Assembly: GCF_000196435.1 (NCBI RefSeq)
Contig: NC_010161.1
Span: 1,981,501-2,045,500, forward strand
Direction of reading: 5' to 3'
Source of the DNA: Bartonella tribocorum CIP 105476
Lineage (GTDB): Bacteria; Pseudomonadota; Alphaproteobacteria; Rhizobiales; Rhizobiaceae
Length of the DNA: 64,000 bases
The notes beneath the pieces are model-generated. The model saw nothing but the letters and a program-made list of their open reading frames with translations. It searched no databases and had not been told where the DNA came from. A program made the translations under genes and the position numbers. Position 1 is the first letter of the stretch, and every line of letters starts with the position of its first letter. Below, piece after piece: positions 1 through 9,588 of this stretch.

Positions 1-1071
1 TAACTTAAAGGGAAGACCTTCTTTTTCATCCAAAGCACCAGGAACACCTAAAGACATATAAGTTGCCCGCGGAATAGCAATCCCCTTTAAAACAGTTTTT
101 CCAAGACCTTCATAATCAACCAAATAACGAAGTGCCAATCTGACCTTTTCGTTCGCAAAAATTGCATTTTTATTGTTTAACGATAGATAAATAATCTGCG
201 GACGCAAAACACGACTAATTTTGACTGTGCCACCTTTTTTTTCAAGATCTAAAATATCCTCTGAGGAAAGATCTCGCGCTATATCCACATCACCTTTTTC
301 CAAAAGAAATCTTTGACTTGCTGAATCCGCCACATGACGCACGACAATCTGCTTAATTTTAGGCACCTTCCCCCAATAATGCTGTGTAGCCTCTAACACA
401 ACTTTATCCCCTGGAGACCAACTTGCCAATTTATAAGGCCCAACACAAGCCGAATGTGTTGCTAAATATTTATTCCCCATATCACCGTTGATACTCTGCG
501 CTTCAATTGTTTTCCGATCAAGCAGAGCTGAAGCATAAGATTGTCCAATAACAGTCAAGATGAGCTGAATAGGATAGGGTTTATCTAATTTTAATTGTAA
601 AGTCTTATCATCAAGAGCTTGAATATTTGTTTCGATATTATCTTTGGTAAACCCATAATCCATTAAAGATTGAGCATAACTCAAACCTAATTTAATAATC
701 CGTCGCATCGACCATACGAGATCTTGCGCCGTTGCTGTTCTTCCATCATCAAACTTTAAATCATCACGAAGATGAAAAACTATTCTTTTACCATCATCTA
801 AAACATCCCAAGATTGTGCCATAGCCGGACGAATTTTTGTAGGATCATGCTCATCATATTGCACGAGTGCACTGCAAATATTCGTCAATAACTCACTTGT
901 CACAACCTCAACGGTTTGCGCTGGATCAAAACTGCTCATTGAATCGATATTCCATGCCATCACTAGTATATCTTTAGATGAAGCACTGAATGCTGATACG
1001 ATAGCCCCATTTAAAAATCCCATCGTGCTTAATAAAACACAAATTCTTTTCAAGATTCTTTTTTTCCCCAT
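1..1071 (-). CDS. Family-5 ABC substrate-binding protein (3' part outside window)
   Basis: Open for 357 codons from ATG at 1071 to the window edge, so the C-terminal third is missing. It starts with MGKKRILKRIC and a hydrophobic segment typical of a Sec signal peptide, then shows the SBP_bac_5 pattern: DILVMAWNID, FDPAQ, FHLRDDLKFDDGR, DLVWSMRRIIKL, CVGPYKLASWSPG and ALRYLVDYEGLGK. These are the landmarks of the other five copies, but this copy is clearly the most divergent. The family binds peptides, and in some bacteria heme, in the periplasm and passes them to a DppBCDF-like permease. Permease genes may lie beyond the left edge; they are not visible. The next SBP gene ends 363 bp upstream of this start. 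Confidence 0.9.
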   Translation of the reverse strand, partial: MGKKRILKRICVLLSTMGFLNGAIVSAFSASSKDILVMAWNIDSMSSFDPAQTVEVVTSELLTNICSALVQYDEHDPTKIRPAMAQSWDVLDDGKRIVFHLRDDLKFDDGRTATAQDLVWSMRRIIKLGLSYAQSLMDYGFTKDNIETNIQALDDKTLQLKLDKPYPIQLILTVIGQSYASALLDRKTIEAQSINGDMGNKYLATHSACVGPYKLASWSPGDKVVLEATQHYWGKVPKIKQIVVRHVADSASQRFLLEKGDVDIARDLSSEDILDLEKKGGTVKISRVLRPQIIYLSLNNKNAIFANEKVRLALRYLVDYEGLGKTVLKGIAIPRATYMSLGVPGALDEKEGLPFKL

Positions 1072-1434
1072 TTTATCTCTTTCTTGTGTCTTCTGATACC
1101 TTTTCATACAAAGCGATTATGATTTTGCTCTTTTATCTTTTAAAGAGCAAGGTATAAAACATCAACTTCATTTAATCAAACTAGGCCTCTATAAAGTAAT
1201 TTTCTGATAGATCAATTGATTATTCAGAATGAAGAGAATCTGTAACCATAAACCCTCCCCAATATAACTTCCTCTCTTTATCCCTCCTTATAAAGTGACC
1301 TCAATCATATACGGCAAAATCCCCCACAATTTCATCCTCTTTAAAAAAACTGAAGAGTTCCTATATAGGAGAATATTTTCATCATGCAATGATAATCAAG
1401 CTCTTTTTATCTTTGACGACACGAAAAGACACAC
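1072..1434. other. Spacer between two SBP genes
   Basis: AT-rich spacer between the end of one SBP gene and the start of the divergent copy. Pyrimidine-rich runs near 1255-1300 and 1365-1380 read as purine-rich on the minus strand. No open frame, tRNA or convincing hairpin terminator is visible. It must hold any promoter of the gene starting at 1071. Confidence 0.5.
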
Positions 1435-3054
1435 TCATTTTTCAATTTCATTATAAAAAATACGCGGCGTACTATTCCAAACCCATTTTTTGATATCAGG
1501 TGTCATCGCGACAACACTATACTGTTGATAGATAAACGCATAAGGTCCTTTTTGCATCAGTTCACGTTGTAAATCAATATAGAGTTGTGCCCGTTTTTGT
1601 GAATCTTTTTGAAATAACGCCTCTTCAACTTTTTGATTCATCTCTGTATCAAAATACCCATTTTTCCAACTAGGATAAGCTGTATTTTTTGCCTCAAACC
1701 GATTATCCGGATTATAAACAAGACGTGAAGCCATGGTATGGGGATCCATAGACCCGCTATTCCACCCAATAAAAGACGTATCAAAAGCTCGTGCATCCAC
1801 CTTTGAAAACAATTGCGTACCTGCTAAACGCTCAATTTTAAGACGCACCCCTGCCTGTGCAGCACTATCTTGAAGGGACTGAGCAAGAGCTGAAGTCGCA
1901 GGGGTATTTGCAACAAGAAAATTGGCCTCAAAGCCATTCGGATAACCAGCCTCTGTTAAAAGCTGCTTGGCTTTTTGAATATCAAGCTTAAAGGGCTGCC
2001 CTGCGTTTTCATCTAAAGCTCCAAAGTTGCCAAGAGGAATAAAACTTGCCCGTGGAACACCAATATCTTTGAGAATCTTCTTGCCCAAACCTTCATAGTC
2101 TATGAGATAGCGCATCGCCAAACGTACTTTTTCCTTAGCAAAAATGGGATTTGTCATGTTGAATCCCCAATACATCATGGTTGGTACCAACACCTTTTCA
2201 ACTTTTATATTTATTTTTTTTTGCAAATCTGCAAGATCTTCAGAGGTCAAATTACGAGCCACATCAACATCGTGCTTTTGCAACAACAAACGTTGTGTTC
2301 CAGGCTCTGCAACATGGCGAATGAGAATCTGCTTTAGTTTTGGGGCTTCTCCCCAATAATGGGCGCTTGCACGCAACAAAAGAGCCTCTCCAGGGAGCCA
2401 GCTTTTCAACTGATAAGGACCAACACAAGCAGCATGCGCTTTTAAATACTGATTTCCCAGATCGCCATTTTTTTCATGCTTCATAATTGTCTTACGATCA
2501 AGCAAAGCTGTCACACGCGTTGCAACAATATTATTAAGAAGAAGCTTTGCTGGATAAGGCTTATCAAATTTCATCACCACCGTTTTTTCATCAGGAGTTT
2601 GCAAAGCATCATCAATATTTTGCTCTGTAATCCCATATTCATTAAACGTTGTCGCATCGGCCATTTTTAATTTGATAACCCGCTTCATCCCCCAAACAAG
2701 ATCATTGGCGTTAGCCGGTCTGCCATCATTAAACTTCAAACCATCGCGCAAATGAAAGGTAATTACCGTACTGTGATCATCCCCAGAAACATCCCAATGT
2801 TTTGCTAATGCTGGAACTATTTTTGTTGGATCATCTTCAGCAGTACTGACCAAATTATCACAAACATTGTAAATAATTTCAGTTGAATAAATATCATTGC
2901 TTTGCGCAGGATCAAAGGTCCTAATAGCATCAAGGTTCCAAGCCATGACAAGAGTATCGGTAGGTGTTTTCGCTGAAGCCTGTTGTACAACCAGTACCAT
3001 AAGGGCAGAAACAAGAAAGCCGCCCATTTTCAATGTTTTTTTCTTCAAGTTCAT
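1435..3054 (-). CDS. Periplasmic substrate-binding protein, SBP_bac_5 family (copy 1, A-type)
   Basis: 539 residues, full length for the DppA/OppA-type family (about 500-550). An N-terminal signal peptide has a KKK n-region, a hydrophobic core and probable cleavage after ASA at residue 28. No lipobox cysteine is seen, so a soluble periplasmic protein is expected. The family signature region FHLRDGLKFNDGRPANANDLVWGMKR lies near residue 100. It closely resembles the copies at 7038-8663 and 14651-16279, with long near-identical DNA stretches, although tag and xseA separate it from them. Role inferred from the family: capture of di/oligopeptides or heme for ABC import. The individual ligand cannot be told from sequence. 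Confidence 0.93.
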   Translation of the reverse strand: MNLKKKTLKMGGFLVSALMVLVVQQASAKTPTDTLVMAWNLDAIRTFDPAQSNDIYSTEIIYNVCDNLVSTAEDDPTKIVPALAKHWDVSGDDHSTVITFHLRDGLKFNDGRPANANDLVWGMKRVIKLKMADATTFNEYGITEQNIDDALQTPDEKTVVMKFDKPYPAKLLLNNIVATRVTALLDRKTIMKHEKNGDLGNQYLKAHAACVGPYQLKSWLPGEALLLRASAHYWGEAPKLKQILIRHVAEPGTQRLLLQKHDVDVARNLTSEDLADLQKKINIKVEKVLVPTMMYWGFNMTNPIFAKEKVRLAMRYLIDYEGLGKKILKDIGVPRASFIPLGNFGALDENAGQPFKLDIQKAKQLLTEAGYPNGFEANFLVANTPATSALAQSLQDSAAQAGVRLKIERLAGTQLFSKVDARAFDTSFIGWNSGSMDPHTMASRLVYNPDNRFEAKNTAYPSWKNGYFDTEMNQKVEEALFQKDSQKRAQLYIDLQRELMQKGPYAFIYQQYSVVAMTPDIKKWVWNSTPRIFYNEIEK

Positions 3055-4732
3055 AAATTTTCCCCTTTATTTTTTATCAATTAATGACACTGAAATGACT
3101 GGGAAAATTTATAATCATAAAGATTGAACAAATACGTTCTCATCACCTATACAGAGTCATCGACTTTTAAATTCTATCCATTTTATAAATTCATTGACTG
3201 ACAGTCTCTATCAAACCATAGCGAACATGGAATATATGTTTTACTAACCAGTATCACATTCTTTTCATAATATCTCTTTGCACACAACAATAAACTCTAT
3301 CAGCCCCCAATTAATCATCAAAAAGACAAGCCTTGTAGTCCCTTAAAAACAGTAAACTTTTTTAAAAATCATTGTGCAAAGTTTTATGAATGCACTATTC
3401 TATTTCTTTAGGCTATATTTAAAATAGAATATGCAAACTTTAAAAATCGCCATCCCCCTCAAATACTCAATTTCAAGATGCGACGCATCTTTACTCCATA
3501 ATCAAAACTACATTAAAACAGCAAAAAATATAAGAAAATATCTTTTCCAAAACTCTCCTCCCCACAAAAAGCGGCTTAATCTTTTAAAAATTAAGGGGCA
3601 AAAATCTTACGTTTTTACCAACAAAGCCCAATGCGTTAATAAAGATAAAGGAACAATGAGAAGAACCTTTCCTTCCAAGCTTTGTTTTCTAAGAGATAAA
3701 GCTTGCTATAAAAGAATACACACTAACAGGCTCTTTCTCATTCATCAAAATAAAATTCATTATACGATTCCTTCCAAAGACATAACCATATAAATCCTTC
3801 TAAACTTTAGCGTTCCTCATTGCTTTGCCGCTATCAAAATAAAATAGCAAACCACCTGCTGTAACAAAACGTTTAGTTCCAAACAGTAACATACAGAGAT
3901 TTAACGAAGCAATATAGTGAATACCTGTCTGTTTGAGCTTAAATATCCTCCCCAAAACTGAAGCTCACACGCAGCAAATCCCCTCTCTAATGGAGAAAAG
4001 TTATCAGATAATAAAACCTAACACAAGCAGCTAGAATTATTTAACGTCAATTTTTCATCGCTGCGTTTTGTTTTGTGTTGCCTAAACAAGTCTTGAACAA
4101 TCGACCACGACACAAATAAACCAACAATCATATACCCCAAACAAAATATAACAATGCAACAACAGCACCCTATCTAAAAACCACTTTGCATTCATTAATA
4201 AACATGAATAAAATATTCATGACTTATTATAACGTCTATGTCATTAACGGAAATAAACATACCTCTTCTAAACCATTTCAAATGCCAAGTGCTGTCTCAA
4301 TATTTTAGAGTGAGCAAAGTATGTGAGATGGTACTGGCTCATTCCTTCATAAGCGTAAGACGGTGATACTCAATAGCTTCACCATTATACCCTTCACAAT
4401 CCTCAATGCGAAAGGGGCTTAAGTCCTTAAGAAATGTTTTTAAAAGACAGCCCGTGAATTGGCAACTGGGTGGCGGCGTCCTGTTTGACATACAAGATAT
4501 CATCGCTCTCTAACGCCAGATATATGATAGTTAAGATATTGCTCTTTTTTGCATTTGTTTTTTCATTCTCAAAAGTATACTTTTGTTGTTTTAATGACCA
4601 ACAACAATAAAAAATCATCACTCTTGTATCGTTTGTATGCTGCAATTATCTTATACAATAAAGTTGTATAACCTGCACATTTATGATGATTATCCTATTG
4701 ATCATTGCCCTTATGACAGAAATTTTACCAAT
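3055..4732. other. 1.7 kb spacer with decaying sequence and one dispersed-repeat copy
   Basis: No convincing gene. The longest open stretches (3431-3793 plus, 4427-4645 minus) have compositions and repeats typical of chance ORFs. About 3800-4200 reads on the minus strand as short hydrophobic stretches broken by stops, perhaps an old membrane-protein gene, but I cannot name it. A copy of the dispersed repeat lies at about 4255-4475. The promoter of the SBP gene starting at 3054 should lie just above 3054. Confidence 0.5.
4255..4475. repeat. Dispersed intergenic repeat, copy 1
   Basis: Shares an ordered set of blocks with copies near 27.8, 34.5, 42.6, 46.3, 46.8 and 48.8 kb: a ccatttcaaatgccaa-like block, a TAnnngTACTgnCTC-like block, a cattatacccttcac block, and a terminal TTnTnAAA...GAATTGGCAAC block. 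The copies differ at many positions, so this is an old family. It has no obvious terminal inverted repeats and no transposase. Confidence 0.6.
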
Positions 4733-5323
4733 TTACCGACAAAAACACCCTTCAAGATGATCATTGACAATCCCTACAGACTGCATAAAAGCATAACAAA
4801 TCGTGGGACCAACAAACGTCCAGCCGCGTTTCTTTAAATCTTGAGAGAGACGCAGAGAAGCTGGAGTTATAGGATTTGCCAGCAATGTTTGAAAATCTAT
4901 CTTTTCATAACGCTCCGATTGTGGTGGCTGAAAAGACCAAAAATAGTGAGACAAGCTCCCCCACTCTGTTATAATTTCCTGTGCTCTCAATGCATTATTA
5001 AGCACTGATCGAATTTTCCCCTGATGACGAACAATACCTTTATTCTGCATCAACATTTGCACTTTCACTTCATCATAATGACTAATTTTTTTAAAGTCAA
5101 AATCATCAAATGCAACGCGAAAAGAAGAGCATTTTTTTAAAATTGTAAACCAAGAAAGCCCCGCTTGAAAACCTTCAAGACAAATTTTTTCAAACAAAGG
5201 GATATCCTCAAAAACAGGTTTTCCCCATTCGTTATCATGATAAGCACAATAAAGTGGATCGGTTCCTGCCCATGCACAACGAACTTTTCCATCCACTCCC
5301 TTAAGAAGACCTTCGGCAAGCAT
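4733..5323 (-). CDS. tag: DNA-3-methyladenine glycosylase I
   Basis: Base-excision repair enzyme that removes 3-methyladenine from alkylated DNA in the cytoplasm. I chose the ATG at 5323 (196 residues): it follows the xseA stop by 13 nt, has GGTGAAG just upstream, and places the first zinc cysteine near the N-terminus as in E. coli Tag (187 residues). An upstream in-frame ATG at 5359 overlaps xseA and would add 12 residues. Counting from 5323, the zinc ligands appear as C16, H29 (in YHDNEWG), H189 and C193 (HxxxC). The LEGFQAGLSW helix carrying the catalytic-pocket Glu is present. It is probably co-transcribed with xseA. Confidence 0.95.
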   Translation of the reverse strand: MLAEGLLKGVDGKVRCAWAGTDPLYCAYHDNEWGKPVFEDIPLFEKICLEGFQAGLSWFTILKKCSSFRVAFDDFDFKKISHYDEVKVQMLMQNKGIVRHQGKIRSVLNNALRAQEIITEWGSLSHYFWSFQPPQSERYEKIDFQTLLANPITPASLRLSQDLKKRGWTFVGPTICYAFMQSVGIVNDHLEGCFCR

Positions 5324-5336
5324 AATCTTCACCGTA

Positions 5337-6767
5337 TTAAAACAGAGTTCCTTGATCATCGCTTGGTGACTTTATCTTCTTGTGTTTTGAACGTGCCGCA
5401 GAAAAAGGTTCTTGTGTTGCAACATGGATATCGCCATCAAAAAAACGTAAATTTATTTGTCCACTTTCAGGAAACTGCGCCAACCGTTTAATAGGTTTAT
5501 GGTTTTGCCCCAACACCAAAACAAAACCGCGCTCTAAAATATTCTGATAAGAAGTGCTTTTTAAAAGCCTACATGCCAACTCTAACGCCGAACGTTTTTT
5601 TTCTACACTGCGCATAAAAGCACGATAAAGGCGTGCCGTATATTCCTTTGTATGGCGTTGTGCTTTTTCACTCTTTAACAAACGGGGCGAAAGACGGAGA
5701 TGAAGAGCATGAAAAGAAAAACGTTTTTTATCGTAACTCACACAAAGAGCACGCTGTAATCGACTTGAAATTTCATCAAAACCACGCCGTGGTAGAGAAA
5801 AAAGTTGATCAGCAGAGGGAAGACCGCGTCTGGCTGCACACAACTTTTGTTGATGAAAATCAAAAGAACGCGCAAGTCCTTTACGCAAACGTGCCCCAAG
5901 TGACGCGACACACACTTCAAGATCAAGCTTGACGGGAACAGCCTTTTCTGCGGCTCCTGTAGGGGTTGGAGCGCGCCAATCAGCAACATAATCAATCAAA
6001 GTCCAATCTGTTTCATGCCCAACAGCAGAAATAATGGGCAGATCAGAAGCATAAACAGCACGAACGACAGCTTCATCATTAAACCCCCACAAGTCTTCTA
6101 AACTTCCCCCTCCCCGTGCCACAATAATGAGATCAGGTTTTGGAATGTGCCCTTCTGAAGCAAGAGCATTAAAGCCTTCAACAGCAGCAGCCACTTCGCT
6201 CCCGCTTGTTTCCCCTTGAACACGGACAGGCCAAACCAAAACATGCAACGGAAAACGATCAGATATACGATGAATAATATCGCGAATAACAGCCCCCGTT
6301 GGGGATGTTACAACACCTATAATTCGAGGCATATAAGGCAAAGGTTTTTTCTTTGCTTCATCAAATAAGCCTTCTTCTGCAAATTTTTTCTTACGATTTT
6401 CAAGCAGTGTCATCAAAGCACCAACCCCTGTTGGTTCAAGAGCCTCAATGACAATTTGATATTTTGATGACCCTGGATAAGTCGTAAGCTTACCAACAGC
6501 AACCACTTCCATCCCTTCTTCAGGAGGAAATTTGAGCTTTTCCATCACGCCACGCCAAATAACAGCTTCCAACCGCGCCTTATCATCTTTTAAAGCAAAA
6601 TAAGCATGTCCCGAAGCATGCGCTCCACGGTAACCAGAGATCTCTCCACGCACCCGTACATAGCCAAACTTTTCCTCAACAACACGCTTTAAAGCGCCTG
6701 CTATTTCGGAAACAGTAAATTCCGCAACATTCGTTCCACTTGTCTTTTCACTCAATAAATTGACCAT
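5337..6767 (-). CDS. xseA: Exodeoxyribonuclease VII large subunit
   Basis: 476 residues (E. coli 456). XseA pairs with several XseB subunits to degrade single-stranded DNA; no xseB is seen in the window. The N-terminal OB-fold covers about residues 15-115. The catalytic core shows [11 protein letters not shown] at 217-227 and VGHETD at 249-254, the conserved acidic/His motifs of the family. A basic coiled-coil part follows. It starts 270 bp downstream of an SBP gene and probably reads into tag. Its first ~180 codons and 5' flank recur as four decayed copies further right (to about 17.0 kb), so this is the intact endpoint of a tandem amplification. Confidence 0.96.
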   Translation of the reverse strand: MVNLLSEKTSGTNVAEFTVSEIAGALKRVVEEKFGYVRVRGEISGYRGAHASGHAYFALKDDKARLEAVIWRGVMEKLKFPPEEGMEVVAVGKLTTYPGSSKYQIVIEALEPTGVGALMTLLENRKKKFAEEGLFDEAKKKPLPYMPRIIGVVTSPTGAVIRDIIHRISDRFPLHVLVWPVRVQGETSGSEVAAAVEGFNALASEGHIPKPDLIIVARGGGSLEDLWGFNDEAVVRAVYASDLPIISAVGHETDWTLIDYVADWRAPTPTGAAEKAVPVKLDLEVCVASLGARLRKGLARSFDFHQQKLCAARRGLPSADQLFSLPRRGFDEISSRLQRALCVSYDKKRFSFHALHLRLSPRLLKSEKAQRHTKEYTARLYRAFMRSVEKKRSALELACRLLKSTSYQNILERGFVLVLGQNHKPIKRLAQFPESGQINLRFFDGDIHVATQEPFSAARSKHKKIKSPSDDQGTLF

Positions 6768-7037
6768 TTTTCAATTCACGAAAGTTGAAATATTCAGTCT
6801 TAACATTCACACATCTTTAATGAGAATAACAGATCTCTTTAAAAGAGAATATTTTAAAAGTACATTCTCTCTATAAGATATCCAGATATTATCCATGATA
6901 TCCACTATCCATAACATCACTATCCATAACATCGAAGCATTCCCCATATGCTTCAACCTATTGCAAAATCTTTAAATCCTTTGCAATACGTTGAAGATAT
7001 CATGATTGCGGGCTTTTTGTATTTTACAAGTAAAAAA

Positions 7038-8663
7038 TTATTTTTCAATTTCACCATAAAAAACATGGGGAGCGCTATTCCAAACCCATTTTTTGACATC
7101 CGGTGTCATTGCTATCACATTATATTTTTGAAAGATAAACGCATAAGGTCCCTTTTGCATCAATTCACGTTGTAAATCAGCATAGAGTTGTGCCCGTTTT
7201 TCTGAATCTTTTTGAAATAACGCCTCTTCAACTTTTTGATTCATCTCTGTATCAAAATACCCATGCTGCCAACTAGGATAGGCTGTATTTTTTGCCTCAA
7301 ACCGATTATCCGGATTATAAATAAGACGTGAAGCCATGGTATGGGGATCCGTAGATCCACTATTCCACCCAATAAAAGTTGTGTCAAAAGCTCGTGCATC
7401 CACCTTTGAAAATAACTGTGTACCCGCCACACGTTCAATTTTAAGACGCACCCCTGCATGAGCAGCATTATCTTGAAGGGACTGAGCAAGAGCTAAAGTA
7501 GAAGGGGAATTTGCAACAAGAAAACTCGCCTCAAAGCCATTCGGATAACCAGCCTCTGCTAAAAGTTGCTTGGCTTTTTGAATATCGAGCTTAAAGGGCT
7601 GCCCTGCGTTTTCATCTAAAGCTCCAAAGTTGCCAAGAGGAATAAAACTTGCCCGTGGAACACCAACATCTTTGAGAAGCTTCTTGCCAAAACCTTCATA
7701 GTCTATGAGATAGCGCATCGCCAAGCGTACTTTTTCCTTAGCAAAAATGGGATTTGTCATGTTGAATCCCCAATACATCATACTTGGCACCAACACCTTT
7801 TCAACTTTAACATCTGTTGTTTTTTGCAAATCTGCAAGATCTTCAGAGGTCAAATTACGAGCCACATCAATATCGTGCTTTTGCAACAACAAACGTTGTG
7901 TTCCAGGCTCTGCAACATGGCGAATGAGAATCTGCTTTAGTTTCGGGGCTTCTCCCCAATAATGGGCGCTTGCACGCAACAAAAGAGCCTCTCCAGGGCG
8001 CCAGCTTTTCAACTGATAAGGACCAACACAAGCAGCATGCGCTTTTAAATACTGATTTCCCAGATCGCCATTTTTTTCATGCTTCATAATTGTCTTACGA
8101 TCAAGCAAAGCAGTGACATGATTTGCAACAATATTATTAAGAAGAAGTTCTGCTGGATAAGGCTTATCGAATTTCATCACCACCGTTTTTTCATCAACAG
8201 CTTGCAAAGCATCATCAACATTTTGCTCTGTAATTCCATATTCATTAAACGTTGTCGCATCGGCCATTTTTAATTTGATAACCCGCTTCATCCCCCAAAC
8301 AAGATCATGAGCGTTGGCCGGTCTGCCATCATTAAACTCCAAACCATCACGCAAATGAAAGGTAATTACCGTACTGTGATCATCTCCAGAAACATCCCAA
8401 TGTTTTGCTAATGCTGGAACTATTTTTGTTGGATTATCTGCTGCTGTACTGACCAAATTATCACAAATATTTTCAATAATTTCACTTGCATAAACATCAT
8501 TGATTTGCGCAGGATCAAAAGTACTGACAGCATCGAGATTCCAAGCCATAACAAGAGTATCAGCCGGTGTTTTTGCTGAAACCTGTTGTACAACCACTCC
8601 AACTGCCATAAGAGCAGAAACAAGAGAGCTGCTCCTTTTTAATATTTTTCTTTTCAAATTCAT
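7038..8663 (-). CDS. Periplasmic substrate-binding protein, SBP_bac_5 family (copy 2, A-type)
   Basis: 541 residues from ATG 8663. An in-frame ATG 25 codons upstream is possible, but GGGAGAAAT sits directly before 8663 and MNLKRKILK matches the start of its paralogues. Signal peptide with cleavage expected after VSA at residue 30; mature protein starts KTPA. All family landmarks are present (FDPAQ, FHLRDGLEFNDGR, CVGPYQLKSWRPGEALLL, GWNSGSTDPHT). Many DNA segments are nearly identical to copy 1, for example around 7860-8040 versus 2260-2440. Downstream is intact xseA, upstream a decayed xseA 5' fragment. Ligand unknown; peptide or heme import is the family role. Confidence 0.93.
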   Translation of the reverse strand: MNLKRKILKRSSSLVSALMAVGVVVQQVSAKTPADTLVMAWNLDAVSTFDPAQINDVYASEIIENICDNLVSTAADNPTKIVPALAKHWDVSGDDHSTVITFHLRDGLEFNDGRPANAHDLVWGMKRVIKLKMADATTFNEYGITEQNVDDALQAVDEKTVVMKFDKPYPAELLLNNIVANHVTALLDRKTIMKHEKNGDLGNQYLKAHAACVGPYQLKSWRPGEALLLRASAHYWGEAPKLKQILIRHVAEPGTQRLLLQKHDIDVARNLTSEDLADLQKTTDVKVEKVLVPSMMYWGFNMTNPIFAKEKVRLAMRYLIDYEGFGKKLLKDVGVPRASFIPLGNFGALDENAGQPFKLDIQKAKQLLAEAGYPNGFEASFLVANSPSTLALAQSLQDNAAHAGVRLKIERVAGTQLFSKVDARAFDTTFIGWNSGSTDPHTMASRLIYNPDNRFEAKNTAYPSWQHGYFDTEMNQKVEEALFQKDSEKRAQLYADLQRELMQKGPYAFIFQKYNVIAMTPDVKKWVWNSAPHVFYGEIEK

Positions 8664-8794
8664 AGATTTCTCCCTCTCAAGTTTATTATGTAAATTTCCC
8701 ATGCAGAAAAAATGTGCAAAATCATGAAACCAAGCCAACCACAGGCTTTGAAAGACAAAGTTTTTAAATCTTCAAGGACAGCATCATTTGCCAC

Positions 8795-9365
8795 CCATTT
8801 CTTCTACCCCCACCTATAGGCTCTCCCCAAACATACAAAACAAAATAATCTGATAGACAATGAACAATCACCAATAACAAAAGCCGCTTCATGATATCTT
8901 CATGCCTTTGACTGAAAACTACAGAAAAAGTTTCGTCTTTGTTTTGTTGAACAAGTTTGCCTCTTCTTTTTTCTGACATTTTTTCTCTTCTAGCGTTTTT
9001 TAATGTCATCATCACTCTCCCCTATCGGTTTAAGGACATTAATAATAAAAAGCCTTCATAAGAATTTGATGTTTCGATAAAGTAGAAAAATTCATCAACG
9101 TGCCAAGTACAACAACCTTTATCCCTTCTTCAAAGAAAGGACTTTAATTTTTTCATCACTCTGTGAAACAGCACCCTCCCATCGCACCTTATCATCTTTC
9201 AAGGCAAAAGGAAACATGGGCATAAGTCCCCTAAAAACCTGATATTCCTCATGTCCCCCATAACAAAACTTTTCTTGCATAGAGCAAAATCTTTTCTGCT
9301 TTAGCAAGGCTCAATGATGCAACAGTTATTGCACTGATTTTTTTAGACAATAAATTTGATCTCCT
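8795..9365 (-). pseudogene. xseA 5' fragment remnant 1
   Basis: Decayed copy of about the first 180 codons of xseA plus its 5' flank, on the same strand. Recognisable pieces: the segment around 9180-9215 still encodes FALKDD followed by a KVRWEGAV stretch (xse[15 protein letters not shown]), and 9120-9165 matches the PPEEG region. The block around 9340-9400 matches the xseA start and leader, but the start codon has been lost. Frameshifts and stops throughout mean no product is expected. It sits between two SBP genes as part of the amplified unit. Confidence 0.8.
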
Positions 9366-9494
9366 TTCCATTCAGCGAAGTTGAAATATTCAATCTTAAC
9401 ATCCATACAGCCCCATCTTTAATGAGATTGCAAAAACTCTTTAAACAGAATGTCTTAAAAAAGCATTCAACAACATATCCCCCTTTTATTCACG

Positions 9495-9543
9495 ATCTTC
9501 GACGTATTGCAAAGCTTGAAAACTTATACAAAACGTCGAAGAT
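9495..9543. promoter_or_regulatory. Inverted repeat downstream of SBP copy 3
   Basis: ATCTTCGACGT (9495-9505) is perfectly complementary to ACGTCGAAGAT (9533-9543), with a 27-nt loop. It lies just past the stop of the SBP gene ending at 9589, ahead of the next xseA remnant. The equivalent places at about 12042-12095, 14555-14610 and 6955-7000 keep the same sequence with partly broken stems. There is no clear U-run, so it may be a weak terminator or mRNA 3'-end stabiliser. Confidence 0.45.
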
Positions 9544-9588
9544 ATCATGAGGATACTCTTTATCTATTTGACAACATTGAAGACACAC

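Noticed and set aside
3431..3793. 120-codon open frame on the plus strand
   Set aside because: No ribosome site, low-complexity lysine-rich composition and no family resemblance, in a decaying spacer.
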